Shown in pieces: positions 15,054 through 21,930 of a stretch of 21,930 nucleotides of DNA (its first letter is position 1; each line of letters starts with the position of its first letter). The DNA comes from UBA7937 sp034419095 (GTDB lineage: Bacteria; Chloroflexota; Anaerolineae; UBA7937). Position numbers and translations under genes: made by a program. The stretch lies in NCBI GenBank assembly GCA_034419095.1, contig DAOULQ010000210.1, positions 1 through 21,930 on the forward strand. Direction: 5' to 3'. The notes beneath the pieces were generated by a model. It was given only the letters and a program-made list of their open reading frames with translations, was not told where the DNA came from and ran no database searches.

Positions 15054-15094
15054 GCGAGGCTAACTATCTACTATGTGTAGCCTCGCCATTTTAT
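15054..15094 (+). terminator. Intrinsic terminator after the kinase/receiver unit
   Basis: GCGAGGCTA (15054-15062) and TAGCCTCGC (15078-15086) form a perfect nine-pair stem with a 15-base loop. It is followed by CATTTTATT and, shortly after, a T6 run. Confidence 0.7.
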
Positions 15095-15103
15095 TAGGCT
15101 TTT

Positions 15104-15133
15104 TTGACTATTTTGCAAATTAGACAGTACGAT
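15104..15133 (+). promoter_or_regulatory. Possible promoter for the stand-alone receiver gene
   Basis: TTGACT (15104-15109) and TACGAT (15128-15133) are 18 bases apart in an AT-rich stretch directly after the terminator. Matches are five and four of six. It would give a leader of about 135 bases. Confidence 0.35.
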
Positions 15134-15274
15134 TTTCCTATTTACAAGATCGAGATATAGGGGTATGCTAGACCAGCAAATGTTCCTGCTCGATTGGTGA
15201 AGATCCTGTCGCTATCATGGGGAGAGTGTAAAGGGTTGTCGTCCTGTGGTGGGAAGGCATAAGGCAAGAACCAG

Positions 15275-15670
15275 ATGAGCGGTGGTGGAAAAGAAAGCCA
15301 GGCCAAGATTCTGGTCATAGATGACGATGAAGATTTCCGCATCATCATCACCCGCACCTTAGAGAAAGAAGGGTATCGGATCCAGGCTGTGGGGACCGGA
15401 GCAGAGGCTGTGCGGGCTATGAAAAGCCAGAAATTCGACCTTGCTTTGGTGGACATCAAGATGCCGGAGATGGGAGGGCGAGAGACGATCAAGGAGATTC
15501 GCAAGTTAGATTCCCAACTACCGGTGCTCTTGGTGACCGGCTCTCCCGATTGGCCTGACAGAGAACTTCGGACTACAACCCAGGGATGCATATACAAACC
15601 CTTCAAACTGGCCCAACTGCGATCTATGATACGGAAAGTTCTAGAACCACCCCCTCAGGAGCCCAAGTAA
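15275..15670 (+). CDS. Stand-alone response-regulator receiver protein
   Basis: The 131-residue protein is a single receiver domain with no output domain, like CheY or Spo0F. The acidic pocket is Asp16-Asp18 (ILVIDDDED), the phospho-acceptor is Asp60 (LALVDIKMPEMGG), the conserved Thr is Thr88 (LLVTGS) and Lys108 lies in YKPF. The Shine-Dalgarno is weak: AAGG lies about 12 bases before the ATG. It closely resembles the broken receiver at 14819-15016 (both have KIxVxDDDxD and GYxxQAVxxG), so the two may be duplicates, this copy having replaced the damaged one. It probably relays phosphate from the histidine kinase upstream. Confidence 0.93.
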   Translation: MSGGGKESQAKILVIDDDEDFRIIITRTLEKEGYRIQAVGTGAEAVRAMKSQKFDLALVDIKMPEMGGRETIKEIRKLDSQLPVLLVTGSPDWPDRELRTTTQGCIYKPFKLAQLRSMIRKVLEPPPQEPK

Positions 15671-15736
15671 GTGAAGGCCCGCACTACTCGCTTCGAACCC
15701 CCCACCTTCTGTGCCGAATGTGGTGAAGTCCTATAC

Positions 15737-15797
15737 CTGGTACCATTTTCCTACCATAATATAAAGATAGGTCTGGTACTATTTTCCCATTGTCAAC
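15737..15797. repeat. Two 17-bp direct repeats plus TGTCAAC, probable transposon end remnant
   Basis: CTGGTACCATTTTCCTA (15737-15753) recurs as CTGGTACTATTTTCCCA (15773-15789) with two differences and a 36-base period, followed by TTGTCAAC at 15790-15797. Repeated transposase-binding sites near a terminus are usual for Mu/IS21-like elements, and a Mu-type transposase remnant lies at 12998-13153. The surrounding 15671-15894 contains no gene I can support. Confidence 0.45.
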
Positions 15798-15894
15798 TCT
15801 TATGTCCGGGGGTATTCTGTTTTTAGAGAGTTCTAGCGGTCTTACGGCATCTCGGGGATGTTCTTCGTCATAGTAGAGAGAGGGAAGTGTAGAA

Positions 15895-16137
15895 TTGCCT
15901 GATCAACTCGAAATGCGTCTTCTCACCGCCAAGCAAGCAGCCGCCTACCTTGGTGTCAGTCTCTACACGTTGAAGAAGATCGAGTACGTAGGGTACTTGA
16001 AACCGTATCGCACGCCGGGCGGCCACCGCAGGTATAGCCAGCAGATGCTAGACAACTATCTCGAGAGGAGCAGATTTTTCACCTGGAAGACGGTAACCAC
16101 GGTGGGGGAGCGCGTTGATTCTCGTCCCGGCTCGTGA
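15895..16137 (+). CDS. Small MerR-like/excisionase-type helix-turn-helix protein
   Basis: The 80-residue product consists mainly of a MerR-type winged helix: LLTAKQAAAYLGVSLYTLKK, then the wing PYRTPGGHRRYS and a short helix to about residue 60. It has no effector domain. The TTG at 15895 is preferred because AGAGGGAAG lies eight bases before it; an ATG at 15913 would remove six residues and has no site. Residues 61-80 do not resemble family members. The gene's stop at 16135-16137 is directly followed by decayed HD-GYP sequence, so the C-terminus may be a deletion junction. It could be a DNA-binding regulator of BldC type or an excisionase left from a mobile element. Confidence 0.75.
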   Translation: MPDQLEMRLLTAKQAAAYLGVSLYTLKKIEYVGYLKPYRTPGGHRRYSQQMLDNYLERSRFFTWKTVTTVGERVDSRPGS

Positions 16138-16381
16138 AAAGGACACCCATCGGGCTTGCAGGATGACAACATCCCTCTGCTCTCCAGAATCCTAGCCCTG
16201 TCTGATGCTTTCTCTGCTATGACCACAGACCGACCCCTATCGCAAGGCCTTGACGGTCCAGGAAGCCCTTGATGAATTGCGGCGTAGCGCCGGAAAACAG
16301 TTCGACCCCCGCTTGGCACAGAAGTTCATTGAGCTCATTGAGAAAGGGGAGATCGAAGAGCCATCAACCTCCCCACCATGA
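16138..16381 (+). pseudogene. Frameshifted C-terminal remnant of an HD-GYP phosphodiesterase domain
   Basis: From 16141 the frame reads GHPSGLQDDNIPLLSRILAL and SDAFSAMTTDRP. An extra C in a run near 16234-16237 then shifts the frame, and YRKALTVQEALDELRRSAGK with QFDPRLAQKFIELIEKGE follows to a TGA at 16379-16381. That is the typical end of HD-GYP domains (GYPxGL, ILAVADxFDAMTSDRPYR, FDPxLVxxF). The metal-binding HD motif and any receiver domain are missing. In intact form such proteins hydrolyse cyclic di-GMP and are often fused to a receiver. Confidence 0.85.
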
Positions 16382-16525
16382 TGGGGACCGCGGTATCCAC
16401 AAGGCCAACGCCATCGTCGTTTGGCCTCTCTGACTCCGCCCTAACTATTTACCCCTAGCCCGGAGTGCAGAAACCGGTCAAACAGCCAGCTTTTTCGCCC
16501 TGATGGGAAGTGATGGTTTTCTAGC

Positions 16526-17254
16526 CTACTCCTCCAACCCCCGCAGGTACTCCTTATCCTCTTCCGTCAACTCGGCTTTTTTCAGGAGATCCGGCCTTCG
16601 CTTAAAAGTACGTCGGAGTGCCTCCCTCCGCCTCCAGCGAGCGATCTTCGCATGGTCACCGGAGAGGAGGAGATCGGGCACAGGGTAGCCACGAAAGACC
16701 GCTGGGCGGGTATATTGAGGATGCTCCAGAAGCCCCCTGGCGTGAGAATCCTTCATCGCCGCTCCCGGATCGCCCAAGACCCCCGGAAGGAGACGGGTCA
16801 CAGCGTCAACGACGACCATGGCTGGGATTTCCCCTCCGGTGAGTACATAGTCGCCGATGGAGAGCTCATCATCCACCAAATGCTGACCAACTCGCCCATC
16901 GACACCCTCATATCGCCCGCAGATGAGCAGGATCCGCTCTTGAGCCACCAACTCCCAGGCCAACTCTTGGGTAAATAGACGCCCTTGAGGGCTAAGGAGG
17001 ATCATGTGGGTCGAACGCCGTTCCTCACCCAACACCGTCTCCACAGCCCGGAAGATAGGCTCCGGCTTCATCACCATCCCCCCGCCACCACCGTAGGGAG
17101 CATCATCGGCGGTGCGGTGCTTATCGGTGGTATAGTCACGCAGATTGTGAAAGACCACTGTAACCAGCCCGGCCTCGATAGCCCTCCCCACGATGCTTTC
17201 CCGGAAGGGACCCTCAAACATCTCCGGAAAAAGGGTCAAGATATCAAAACGCAT
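16526..17254 (-). CDS. trmD: tRNA (guanine-N1-)-methyltransferase
   Basis: The 242-residue protein is full length for TrmD, which methylates G37 of tRNAs reading CUN, CCN and CGG codons with S-adenosylmethionine and prevents frameshifting. Landmarks are MRFDILTLFPEMF at the start, DDAPYGGGGGMVMKPEP (50-66), ICGRYEGVD (111-119) and SIGDYVLTGGE (132-142) of the trefoil knot. Arg154 and Asp169 fall at the numbers of the catalytic residues of the Escherichia coli enzyme. The start has GGGAGGGG directly upstream. The usual neighbours rpsP, rimM and rplS are absent; the gene stands between an HD-GYP remnant and a divergent membrane-protein gene. Confidence 0.97.
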   Translation of the reverse strand: MRFDILTLFPEMFEGPFRESIVGRAIEAGLVTVVFHNLRDYTTDKHRTADDAPYGGGGGMVMKPEPIFRAVETVLGEERRSTHMILLSPQGRLFTQELAWELVAQERILLICGRYEGVDGRVGQHLVDDELSIGDYVLTGGEIPAMVVVDAVTRLLPGVLGDPGAAMKDSHARGLLEHPQYTRPAVFRGYPVPDLLLSGDHAKIARWRRREALRRTFKRRPDLLKKAELTEEDKEYLRGLEE

Positions 17255-17444
17255 AACCCCTCCCTAAATATTCTAGCACAGAAGAGACGACCTTGCTATC
17301 CCTATACTTTCGTGATAAGATGTTTGGTGATTCATGGGGTGCAGATTACCCAAGGCTGAAAAGATATAGAAAGCGGTCACTTGCTCAATAGGGAGACGGT
17401 TAACGTTTAGAAGGTTTGCCCATACGACGTCGAGGAGGGCAAGG

Positions 17445-19721
17445 ATGGACTTCAAAGAAGCGGAAGAGAGGTTCTACGAACTGAAGGGAAGGCTCGATGC
17501 TGGGGCCATCAGCCAGGAGGAGTTCAAAGCCCAAGTCGAGAGGCTCAGGGTTCAGGATTCTCAAGGTCGTTACTGGATGATAGGGGTTCAATCTGGAAAA
17601 TGGTACTTCTACGATGGGACTCGATGGGTCAGAGCCGAGCCCCCTGGAGAGGCCCCTTCTTCTGAAGAGACTCCGCGGGCTCCTGCCACTCCCATGCCCA
17701 AGGAGCCGCTAAGACCCCCTCCCTCTCTAGAACCGCGGCCTCGCCGCCGTGGCATCCCAGGAGGTCTCCTAGCCTTTATCCCCCTTGGTCTAATCCTCGC
17801 TTGCTGCCTCTCCATCGTTGCGATAGGAGCGGCGGATTACCTCATCTCTAGCCACCCTATAAGTTCCGCCCTCAGCGACCTTTTGGGACGCCAAATAGGC
17901 TTCATAGCCACTTCCACCCCTACACCCCGCTTGGAAGAGAGCCCCACCCCGACGGTGAGGGCCACGCCCAGTGCGGAGGAACTTATAGCCCTAGGCAATG
18001 GGTTGGTATTCCAAGGCCAACTGGAGGAGGCTATCGCCCAGTACCAGATGGCCACTACTGTAGATCCCCAGAACGCTCTCGCTCACCTAAAACTAGGAGA
18101 GACCTACTTGGCCTTAGGACGATGCGAGGAGGCCATTCCCGCATTCCAGCAAGCGCTGGCTATCGACCCTCATCTGGCCGAGGCCCAGGAGGGCCTCAGA
18201 GAGTGCGCTGGCCCGCCTCCGCCAAGTATAACCTTCGCCTCCTATGCCAGGGCTGACCTGGGGTTCAGCATCCACTACCCCGATACCTGGATCCTCTCTG
18301 AAGAGGAGAATCAGACCATCTTCGCCGAGAGCGAAGAGGCTCTGGAGCACCAAGCGGGAAGCGTTTTCATCTTCGGCTCCTGGCCCCTGGAAACGGAGAT
18401 GAGTAACGTCCAGGCTCTAGAAGAGATAAGCACCTTGCCGCCAGGTAGTCAAGTGGGCGAGATAGAGCCCGCTTACATAAGCGGACAGGAATGGGCATCT
18501 CTCCATGGAGAGATGAGCGGGGAGGCGGTTCCCTCGCCCTCTCGGGTCTATATGGCGGCCACAGTCTGGCGTTCCAGGCTCTATTACCTCTCGGCTATGG
18601 CCCCCACCGACACTTGGAAAGATGTAGCCTGGCCCATCTTCCAAGCGATGCTAAAGACCATCGAGATCCAGGAGGTGGTAGCCGAAGCCCTCCCTACACC
18701 TACACCCACCCCATCGTTGACACCGACAGCCACTGCCACCACGACACCGATATCCACGGCTACCCCTACATCGACAGCCACCCCATCATTGACACCCACA
18801 GCCACCTCCACCGCAATATCGACACCCACGGCCACCCCCACCGCAACATCGACACCCACGGTTACCCCTATCCCCCAGCCGGCTCTTTCGGGGCGCCTCG
18901 CCTTCACCATCTACGAAGGCGGCGATTACGAAACCTACGTAGCCAATATAGATGGCTCAGGGCTTCAAAAGATCTGGAGCCGTATGCATCAGCCGGATTT
19001 CGACTCCTCGGGAGAATGGTTGGCGGTTAACGGTGAGCTGCCTGGCCATCTAACCCTCCACCTCATCCAAATCAACCCCGATAACACGGTTGGACAGCAC
19101 TGGAAGGTGAGCACCAATTATGAGGACTCCTGGCCCAGTCGGTCCCCCGACGGCTCTCGCATCGTCTACGTCTTCTATAAAAAGGACCTGCCCGACTGGT
19201 GGCGTCTCCGCATCCTCTCTGATGTCTCTAAGGCCACACAGGGAGATGGCATAAACGGCCCCAGCGGGATGAAAGTACGCGGCCGATACACAGTTTGGAC
19301 CGGCGATAACCGGATCGCCTTCACCACCTGTCACTATTGGGGGATGGGGAGCAACTGCGGCATCTACACGATGGGTGCAGGGGGAGGCGACGCCATCCGC
19401 ATCAGCCATGATTCCCAGGACCGAGCCACCGATGCCTTTGGGAACCTGGTGCTCTATATGTCCCCTGCCGATGGCGATTGGGAGATCTATAAGGTGGCTT
19501 CTACCGGAGGGTCACCTGTTAAGTTGACTGACAACAGTGCCCAGGATGGCCTAGCCACCTGGTCCCCAGATGGTCAACATATCGCTTTTCTCACCAATCG
19601 TAACGGACCCTGGGAGATCTGGGTCATGAACGCCGATGGGAGCAATCCGCGCAGGCTTTTCGCCCTCCAGGGAGACCTAGGACCTGAATGGACCGAGGAG
19701 CGGATCTCTTGGGGACGTTGA
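17445..19721 (+). CDS. Multidomain membrane protein: SHOCT-like, TPR, PsbP-like and TolB/WD40-like propeller
   Basis: The 758 residues divide as follows. At 5-34 is a SHOCT-like helix pair (RFYELKGRLDAGAISQEEF). At 41-63 is a short Trp/Tyr-rich segment (KWYFYDGTRWV). A Pro-rich cytoplasmic stretch leads to one membrane helix at about 107-130. A Thr/Pro linker follows, then two TPR repeats (about 178-252), a PsbP/DcrB-like domain (about 268-408, LGFSIHYPDTWIL), a Thr-Pro spacer (416-478) and a beta-propeller from about 480 with TolB-like blades (WSPDGQHIAFLTNRNGPWEI, VMNADGSNPRRL). The C-terminal part should be outside the cell. GAGGAGG lies six to seven bases before the ATG. Function is unknown; propellers and TPRs suggest protein binding at the cell surface. 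The M23 lipoprotein gene follows after 56 bases. Confidence 0.9.
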   Translation: MDFKEAEERFYELKGRLDAGAISQEEFKAQVERLRVQDSQGRYWMIGVQSGKWYFYDGTRWVRAEPPGEAPSSEETPRAPATPMPKEPLRPPPSLEPRPRRRGIPGGLLAFIPLGLILACCLSIVAIGAADYLISSHPISSALSDLLGRQIGFIATSTPTPRLEESPTPTVRATPSAEELIALGNGLVFQGQLEEAIAQYQMATTVDPQNALAHLKLGETYLALGRCEEAIPAFQQALAIDPHLAEAQEGLRECAGPPPPSITFASYARADLGFSIHYPDTWILSEEENQTIFAESEEALEHQAGSVFIFGSWPLETEMSNVQALEEISTLPPGSQVGEIEPAYISGQEWASLHGEMSGEAVPSPSRVYMAATVWRSRLYYLSAMAPTDTWKDVAWPIFQAMLKTIEIQEVVAEALPTPTPTPSLTPTATATTTPISTATPTSTATPSLTPTATSTAISTPTATPTATSTPTVTPIPQPALSGRLAFTIYEGGDYETYVANIDGSGLQKIWSRMHQPDFDSSGEWLAVNGELPGHLTLHLIQINPDNTVGQHWKVSTNYEDSWPSRSPDGSRIVYVFYKKDLPDWWRLRILSDVSKATQGDGINGPSGMKVRGRYTVWTGDNRIAFTTCHYWGMGSNCGIYTMGAGGGDAIRISHDSQDRATDAFGNLVLYMSPADGDWEIYKVASTGGSPVKLTDNSAQDGLATWSPDGQHIAFLTNRNGPWEIWVMNADGSNPRRLFALQGDLGPEWTEERISWGR
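18690..18870 (+). repeat. Degenerate Thr-Pro-coding repeat tract with two 30-bp direct repeats
   Basis: The tract codes for the Thr/Pro/Ala/Ser spacer of the membrane protein. Within it, 18801-18830 and 18831-18860 are adjacent 30-base copies with two differences, coding ATSTAISTPT and ATPTATSTPT. Slippage could change spacer length. Confidence 0.8.
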
Positions 19722-19777
19722 TGGCCAAGCCTACCCTCGCCATCCTATTCACCTGGCTGGGCTCCAGATAGATAGAG

Positions 19778-20773
19778 ATGAGGGAGAAGAACAAGGATCA
19801 CGGAGCCCGGATTGCCGTAGTGGCCGGGGCGATCATCCTATCCAGCGCCATCATCTTAGTGGCCTGCGGACAGGGCCACCTGGTGGAGAGCGTTGCCCTC
19901 TTGTCTCCCACCCCCACTGCCACCCCTACGACCACGCCTACCGCCACAGCCACAGTCATCCCCACAGCCACAGCCATCCCTACGGCCACCCCCTCTGTGA
20001 CACCTACCCCTACACCAGAAGGGCCTGGGGACTACTGGTTGAGTCGGCCCATCGGTCCCCAAGGGGAGCGACACGTAGACCGCTTCTACCCCTACGGCTC
20101 CACGGGAAGGGGAAAGTACCGCATCCATCACGGGGTGGAGTTCCAAAATGAAGAGGGTACACCCGTCCTCGCCGCAGCCAGCGGGAGGGTCATCGTGGCT
20201 GGCCGGGACGATGAGGTGATCTACGGAGCCAAACCCAACTTCTACGGCCAACTGGTCATTGTAGAACTGGGGAAAAGATATGGGGGAGAGAAACTCTACA
20301 ACCTCTATGCCCACCTTTCGCAAATCGACGTTGAAGTGGGACAGGTGGGTGAGGAGGGAGATATCGTGGGGCGGGTCGGTATGTCTGGCTCAGCCTTCGG
20401 CCCTCACCTACATTTCGAGGTAAGAGTGGGAGAGAACTCCTATGATGGAACTCTTAATCCAGAACTCTGGCTTCGCCCCCTCCCCGGATGCGGGGTCATC
20501 GTCGGTCGCCTCATCGACGCTCAAGGTAAGCCGAGGCCTGAAACCCTAATAACCGTTCACCACGCTGAATCCCCCGAGGGACGCTGGCAGGAGATATTCA
20601 CCTACCCTCTGGAGGAGGTGAACCCCGACGAAGAATGGAAGGAGAATTTCGTCCTAGGGGACGTGCCGGAGGGCACCTACATCCTCAAAGCGAGGGTGGA
20701 GGGAAAACTCTATCAGAGGGAGGTAGTGGTAGTTGCCGGGGAGATCGTTCTGACGATCATAGAGACCGGCTGA
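19778..20773 (+). CDS. M23-family (LytM-like) peptidase lipoprotein with C-terminal beta-sandwich
   Basis: The 331-residue protein has a signal peptide ending in a lipobox (ILVAC, lipidated Cys30), then a Thr-Pro spacer (44-80). The M23 domain (about 112-218) has HHGVEF, YAHL (His179) and GPHLHFEVR (His210, His212). The first zinc motif is normally HxGxD; here it is H117-x-G-x-E121, so a zinc ligand is Glu in place of Asp. From about 232 (GVIVGRLIDAQGKPRPETLI) a carboxypeptidase-regulatory-like beta-sandwich follows. It would cleave cell-wall peptides outside the membrane, or act as a non-catalytic wall-binding protein if the substitution matters. The ribosome site is weak. It probably shares a transcript with the multidomain protein upstream. 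Confidence 0.9.
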   Translation: MREKNKDHGARIAVVAGAIILSSAIILVACGQGHLVESVALLSPTPTATPTTTPTATATVIPTATAIPTATPSVTPTPTPEGPGDYWLSRPIGPQGERHVDRFYPYGSTGRGKYRIHHGVEFQNEEGTPVLAAASGRVIVAGRDDEVIYGAKPNFYGQLVIVELGKRYGGEKLYNLYAHLSQIDVEVGQVGEEGDIVGRVGMSGSAFGPHLHFEVRVGENSYDGTLNPELWLRPLPGCGVIVGRLIDAQGKPRPETLITVHHAESPEGRWQEIFTYPLEEVNPDEEWKENFVLGDVPEGTYILKARVEGKLYQREVVVVAGEIVLTIIETG

Positions 20774-20884
20774 ACACTATTCACGCGGCCTCTCCACACA
20801 TCTCATTCTGCGAGGATATGGAGCGGGCACACAAGATGGCTTCTCCGGTGGATAAGATGAGGCTATGAGAAAGGAGGTGAAGCC

Positions 20885-21415
20885 TTGGAATGGACAAGGC
20901 CAGTGATAAGGCGACACTTTGACTTCCAAGGTGTGGACGAAAAGGGCCTCAAGCGATATATGATTACGTTTGAGCTCACCAATAGGCATCCTGAGCAGAA
21001 GATTGCGGTAGTTCACGTCCCATTTCGCCAAGACGGTTGGTCGATGGAAGTATCCAGCGACCTTCGTCGAGAGGCTACTATCAAAGGGCCGAGGGAGATA
21101 GAGGACCGAGCAACGCGCTGGGAATGCCAGAGTCATATTTCAGCCTTGGAAGGTGGGCAGAAGGGTTTAGTCCTTCTCTATGGCCAATGGGCCTCGAACG
21201 AGGTGTGGGGGGCCTGCATCGAGAGTGGTAAAACCGCAATGATCACATTTGAAGCTCTAGTCACTTCCGATCACCCCTTGGTAGAGCAGACTCTGACCCT
21301 GCGTTACTTTCCCGATCTAGGCTGGGAGGATCATCCCCAGATACCAGCTCACAGGGTGCCAGTGTTGAAGCCGAGCCCATGCTATTCAAGCCATGCCGAG
21401 ATTGAAGAGTCCTGA
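20885..21415 (+). CDS. Protein of unknown function, 176 residues, TTG start
   Basis: I do not recognise this family. The start is a TTG, supported by an almost ideal ribosome site AAAGGAGGTGA four bases before it; there is no in-frame ATG near. The product has no signal peptide or membrane helix and appears beta-rich in the middle (YMITFELTN, KIAVVHVPF, LVLLYGQW, KTAMITFEALV), with Cys near 109, 138 and 168 not forming a clear metal site. It lies 111 bases after the peptidase gene and 114 bases before the aldolase gene, all on the plus strand. No function is proposed. Confidence 0.75.
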   Translation: MEWTRPVIRRHFDFQGVDEKGLKRYMITFELTNRHPEQKIAVVHVPFRQDGWSMEVSSDLRREATIKGPREIEDRATRWECQSHISALEGGQKGLVLLYGQWASNEVWGACIESGKTAMITFEALVTSDHPLVEQTLTLRYFPDLGWEDHPQIPAHRVPVLKPSPCYSSHAEIEES

Positions 21416-21424
21416 CATATGAGA

Positions 21425-21439
21425 GGTTAACCGGTAACC
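21425..21439. promoter_or_regulatory. Short inverted repeat upstream of the aldolase gene
   Basis: GGTTA-ACCGG-TAACC is a perfect five-base dyad starting ten bases after the stop of the unknown gene, followed by GTTATCATTTTT. It could be a weak terminator or an operator for the aldolase gene 90 bases downstream. Confidence 0.3.
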
Positions 21440-21529
21440 GTTATCATTTTTCTCACGGAGACCGAATAGAGAAAGACCCTGCGAACTGGCTTACATCACA
21501 TAGGCATATTAAAAAGAAAGGAGTAGAGA

Positions 21530-21930
21530 ATGGCAACTAAGAGACCTAATTTGGACGATCTGGACCTGAGTTTAGGCAAGAGAACCAGGCTCCACAGGCC
21601 GTTATATAAATACGGCCCCGGCAACGGCACCATGCTTCTCCTCCCCATCGATCATGGCCTGGAGCACGGGCCCCGAGATTTCCTCGCCAACCTACCAAGT
21701 CAAGACCCAGAATACCAACTTCGGTTGGCCAAGGAGGGAGGCTTCTCGGGCATCGTCTTCCACATCGGCCTAGCCCAGAAGTATATGAGGGGGTACGCAG
21801 GAGAGGTGCCGTTAATCCTCAAACTGAACGGCAAGACAGAGATCCCCTCCGACGCCTACGCCTTCTCCCCCCAGGCCGCCTCGGTAGAGGACGCAGTTCG
21901 CCTAGGAGCCGACGCCGTGGGGTACACCCT
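21530..21930 (+). CDS. DhnA-type (archaeal-type) class I fructose-bisphosphate aldolase, N-terminal part, cut by window edge
   Basis: The frame runs open to the right edge, giving 133 residues. The product should cleave fructose 1,6-bisphosphate, or make it from triose phosphates, through a Schiff-base lysine, or act on a related keto-compound. MLLLPIDHGLEHGPRDF (about 35-51) is the hallmark beginning of the DhnA/FbaB/LsrF family, followed by GGFSGIVFHIG, ILKLNGKTEIPS and SVEDAVRLGADAVGYT. The Schiff-base lysine lies further on, outside the window. AAAGGAG is positioned seven bases before the ATG. LsrF-like thiolases and dehydroquinate-pathway aldolases share the fold, so the exact reaction is less certain than the family. 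Confidence 0.9.
   Translation, partial: MATKRPNLDDLDLSLGKRTRLHRPLYKYGPGNGTMLLLPIDHGLEHGPRDFLANLPSQDPEYQLRLAKEGGFSGIVFHIGLAQKYMRGYAGEVPLILKLNGKTEIPSDAYAFSPQAASVEDAVRLGADAVGYT

Noticed and set aside
18700..18870. Repetitive tract considered as a CRISPR or tandem-repeat array
   Set aside because: It is in frame within the large membrane protein and simply encodes a Thr-Pro spacer; there are no unique spacers between repeats.
20818..20868. 16-codon peptide MERAHKMASPVDKMRL just before the unknown gene
   Set aside because: Too short to support, with only a poorly spaced GAGGAT site. A leader peptide cannot be excluded but nothing favours it.

Overview
The window looks like chromosomal DNA from a bacterium of Chloroflexota type. 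This is inferred from gene style, not from any marker tree. Secreted proteins carry long Pro-Thr tracts right after a lipobox or membrane helix, a SHOCT-like multidomain membrane protein is present, TTG and GTG starts with strong Shine-Dalgarno sites are used, and the base composition is moderately GC-rich. All functional calls come from reading motifs; nothing was searched.

Region 1 (1-11455, all minus strand) is one long carbohydrate catabolism locus. In transcription order it holds a GntR/HutC-type regulator with a near-consensus promoter, a sugar-binding lipoprotein, a short-chain dehydrogenase, an RbsA-like double ATPase, an RbsC-like permease, two tandem paralogous ketose 3-epimerase-family proteins, a small lipoprotein, a Gfo/Idh/MocA oxidoreductase, a zinc alcohol/polyol dehydrogenase and an aldehyde dehydrogenase cut by the left edge. 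Import by the ABC transporter would feed epimerisation and three or four NAD(P)-linked oxidation steps. No sugar kinase or aldolase lies in the visible part, so the route looks oxidative, but the substrate cannot be read from sequence.

Region 2 (11456-13300) is mostly non-coding. It holds a consensus promoter, tRNA-Lys(CUU), tRNA-Leu(UAG) and tRNA-Arg(CCG), followed by decayed mobile DNA: the C-terminal end of a serine recombinase (minus) and the C-terminal end of a Mu-type transposase (plus, frameshifted).

Region 3 (13241-16381, plus) is a signalling patch that is partly broken. A perfect-consensus promoter with an upstream palindrome drives a GAF histidine kinase with a cysteine-rich tail. 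It is followed by a truncated receiver, a terminator, an intact stand-alone receiver, repeats resembling a transposon end, a small MerR-like helix-turn-helix protein and the frameshifted tail of an HD-GYP domain.

Region 4 (16526-21930) holds trmD on the minus strand, away from its usual ribosomal-protein neighbours. On the plus strand are a 758-residue membrane protein (SHOCT-like, TPR, PsbP-like and TolB-like parts), an M23-family lipoprotein peptidase, a protein of unknown function with a TTG start, and the start of a DhnA-type class I fructose-bisphosphate aldolase cut by the right edge.
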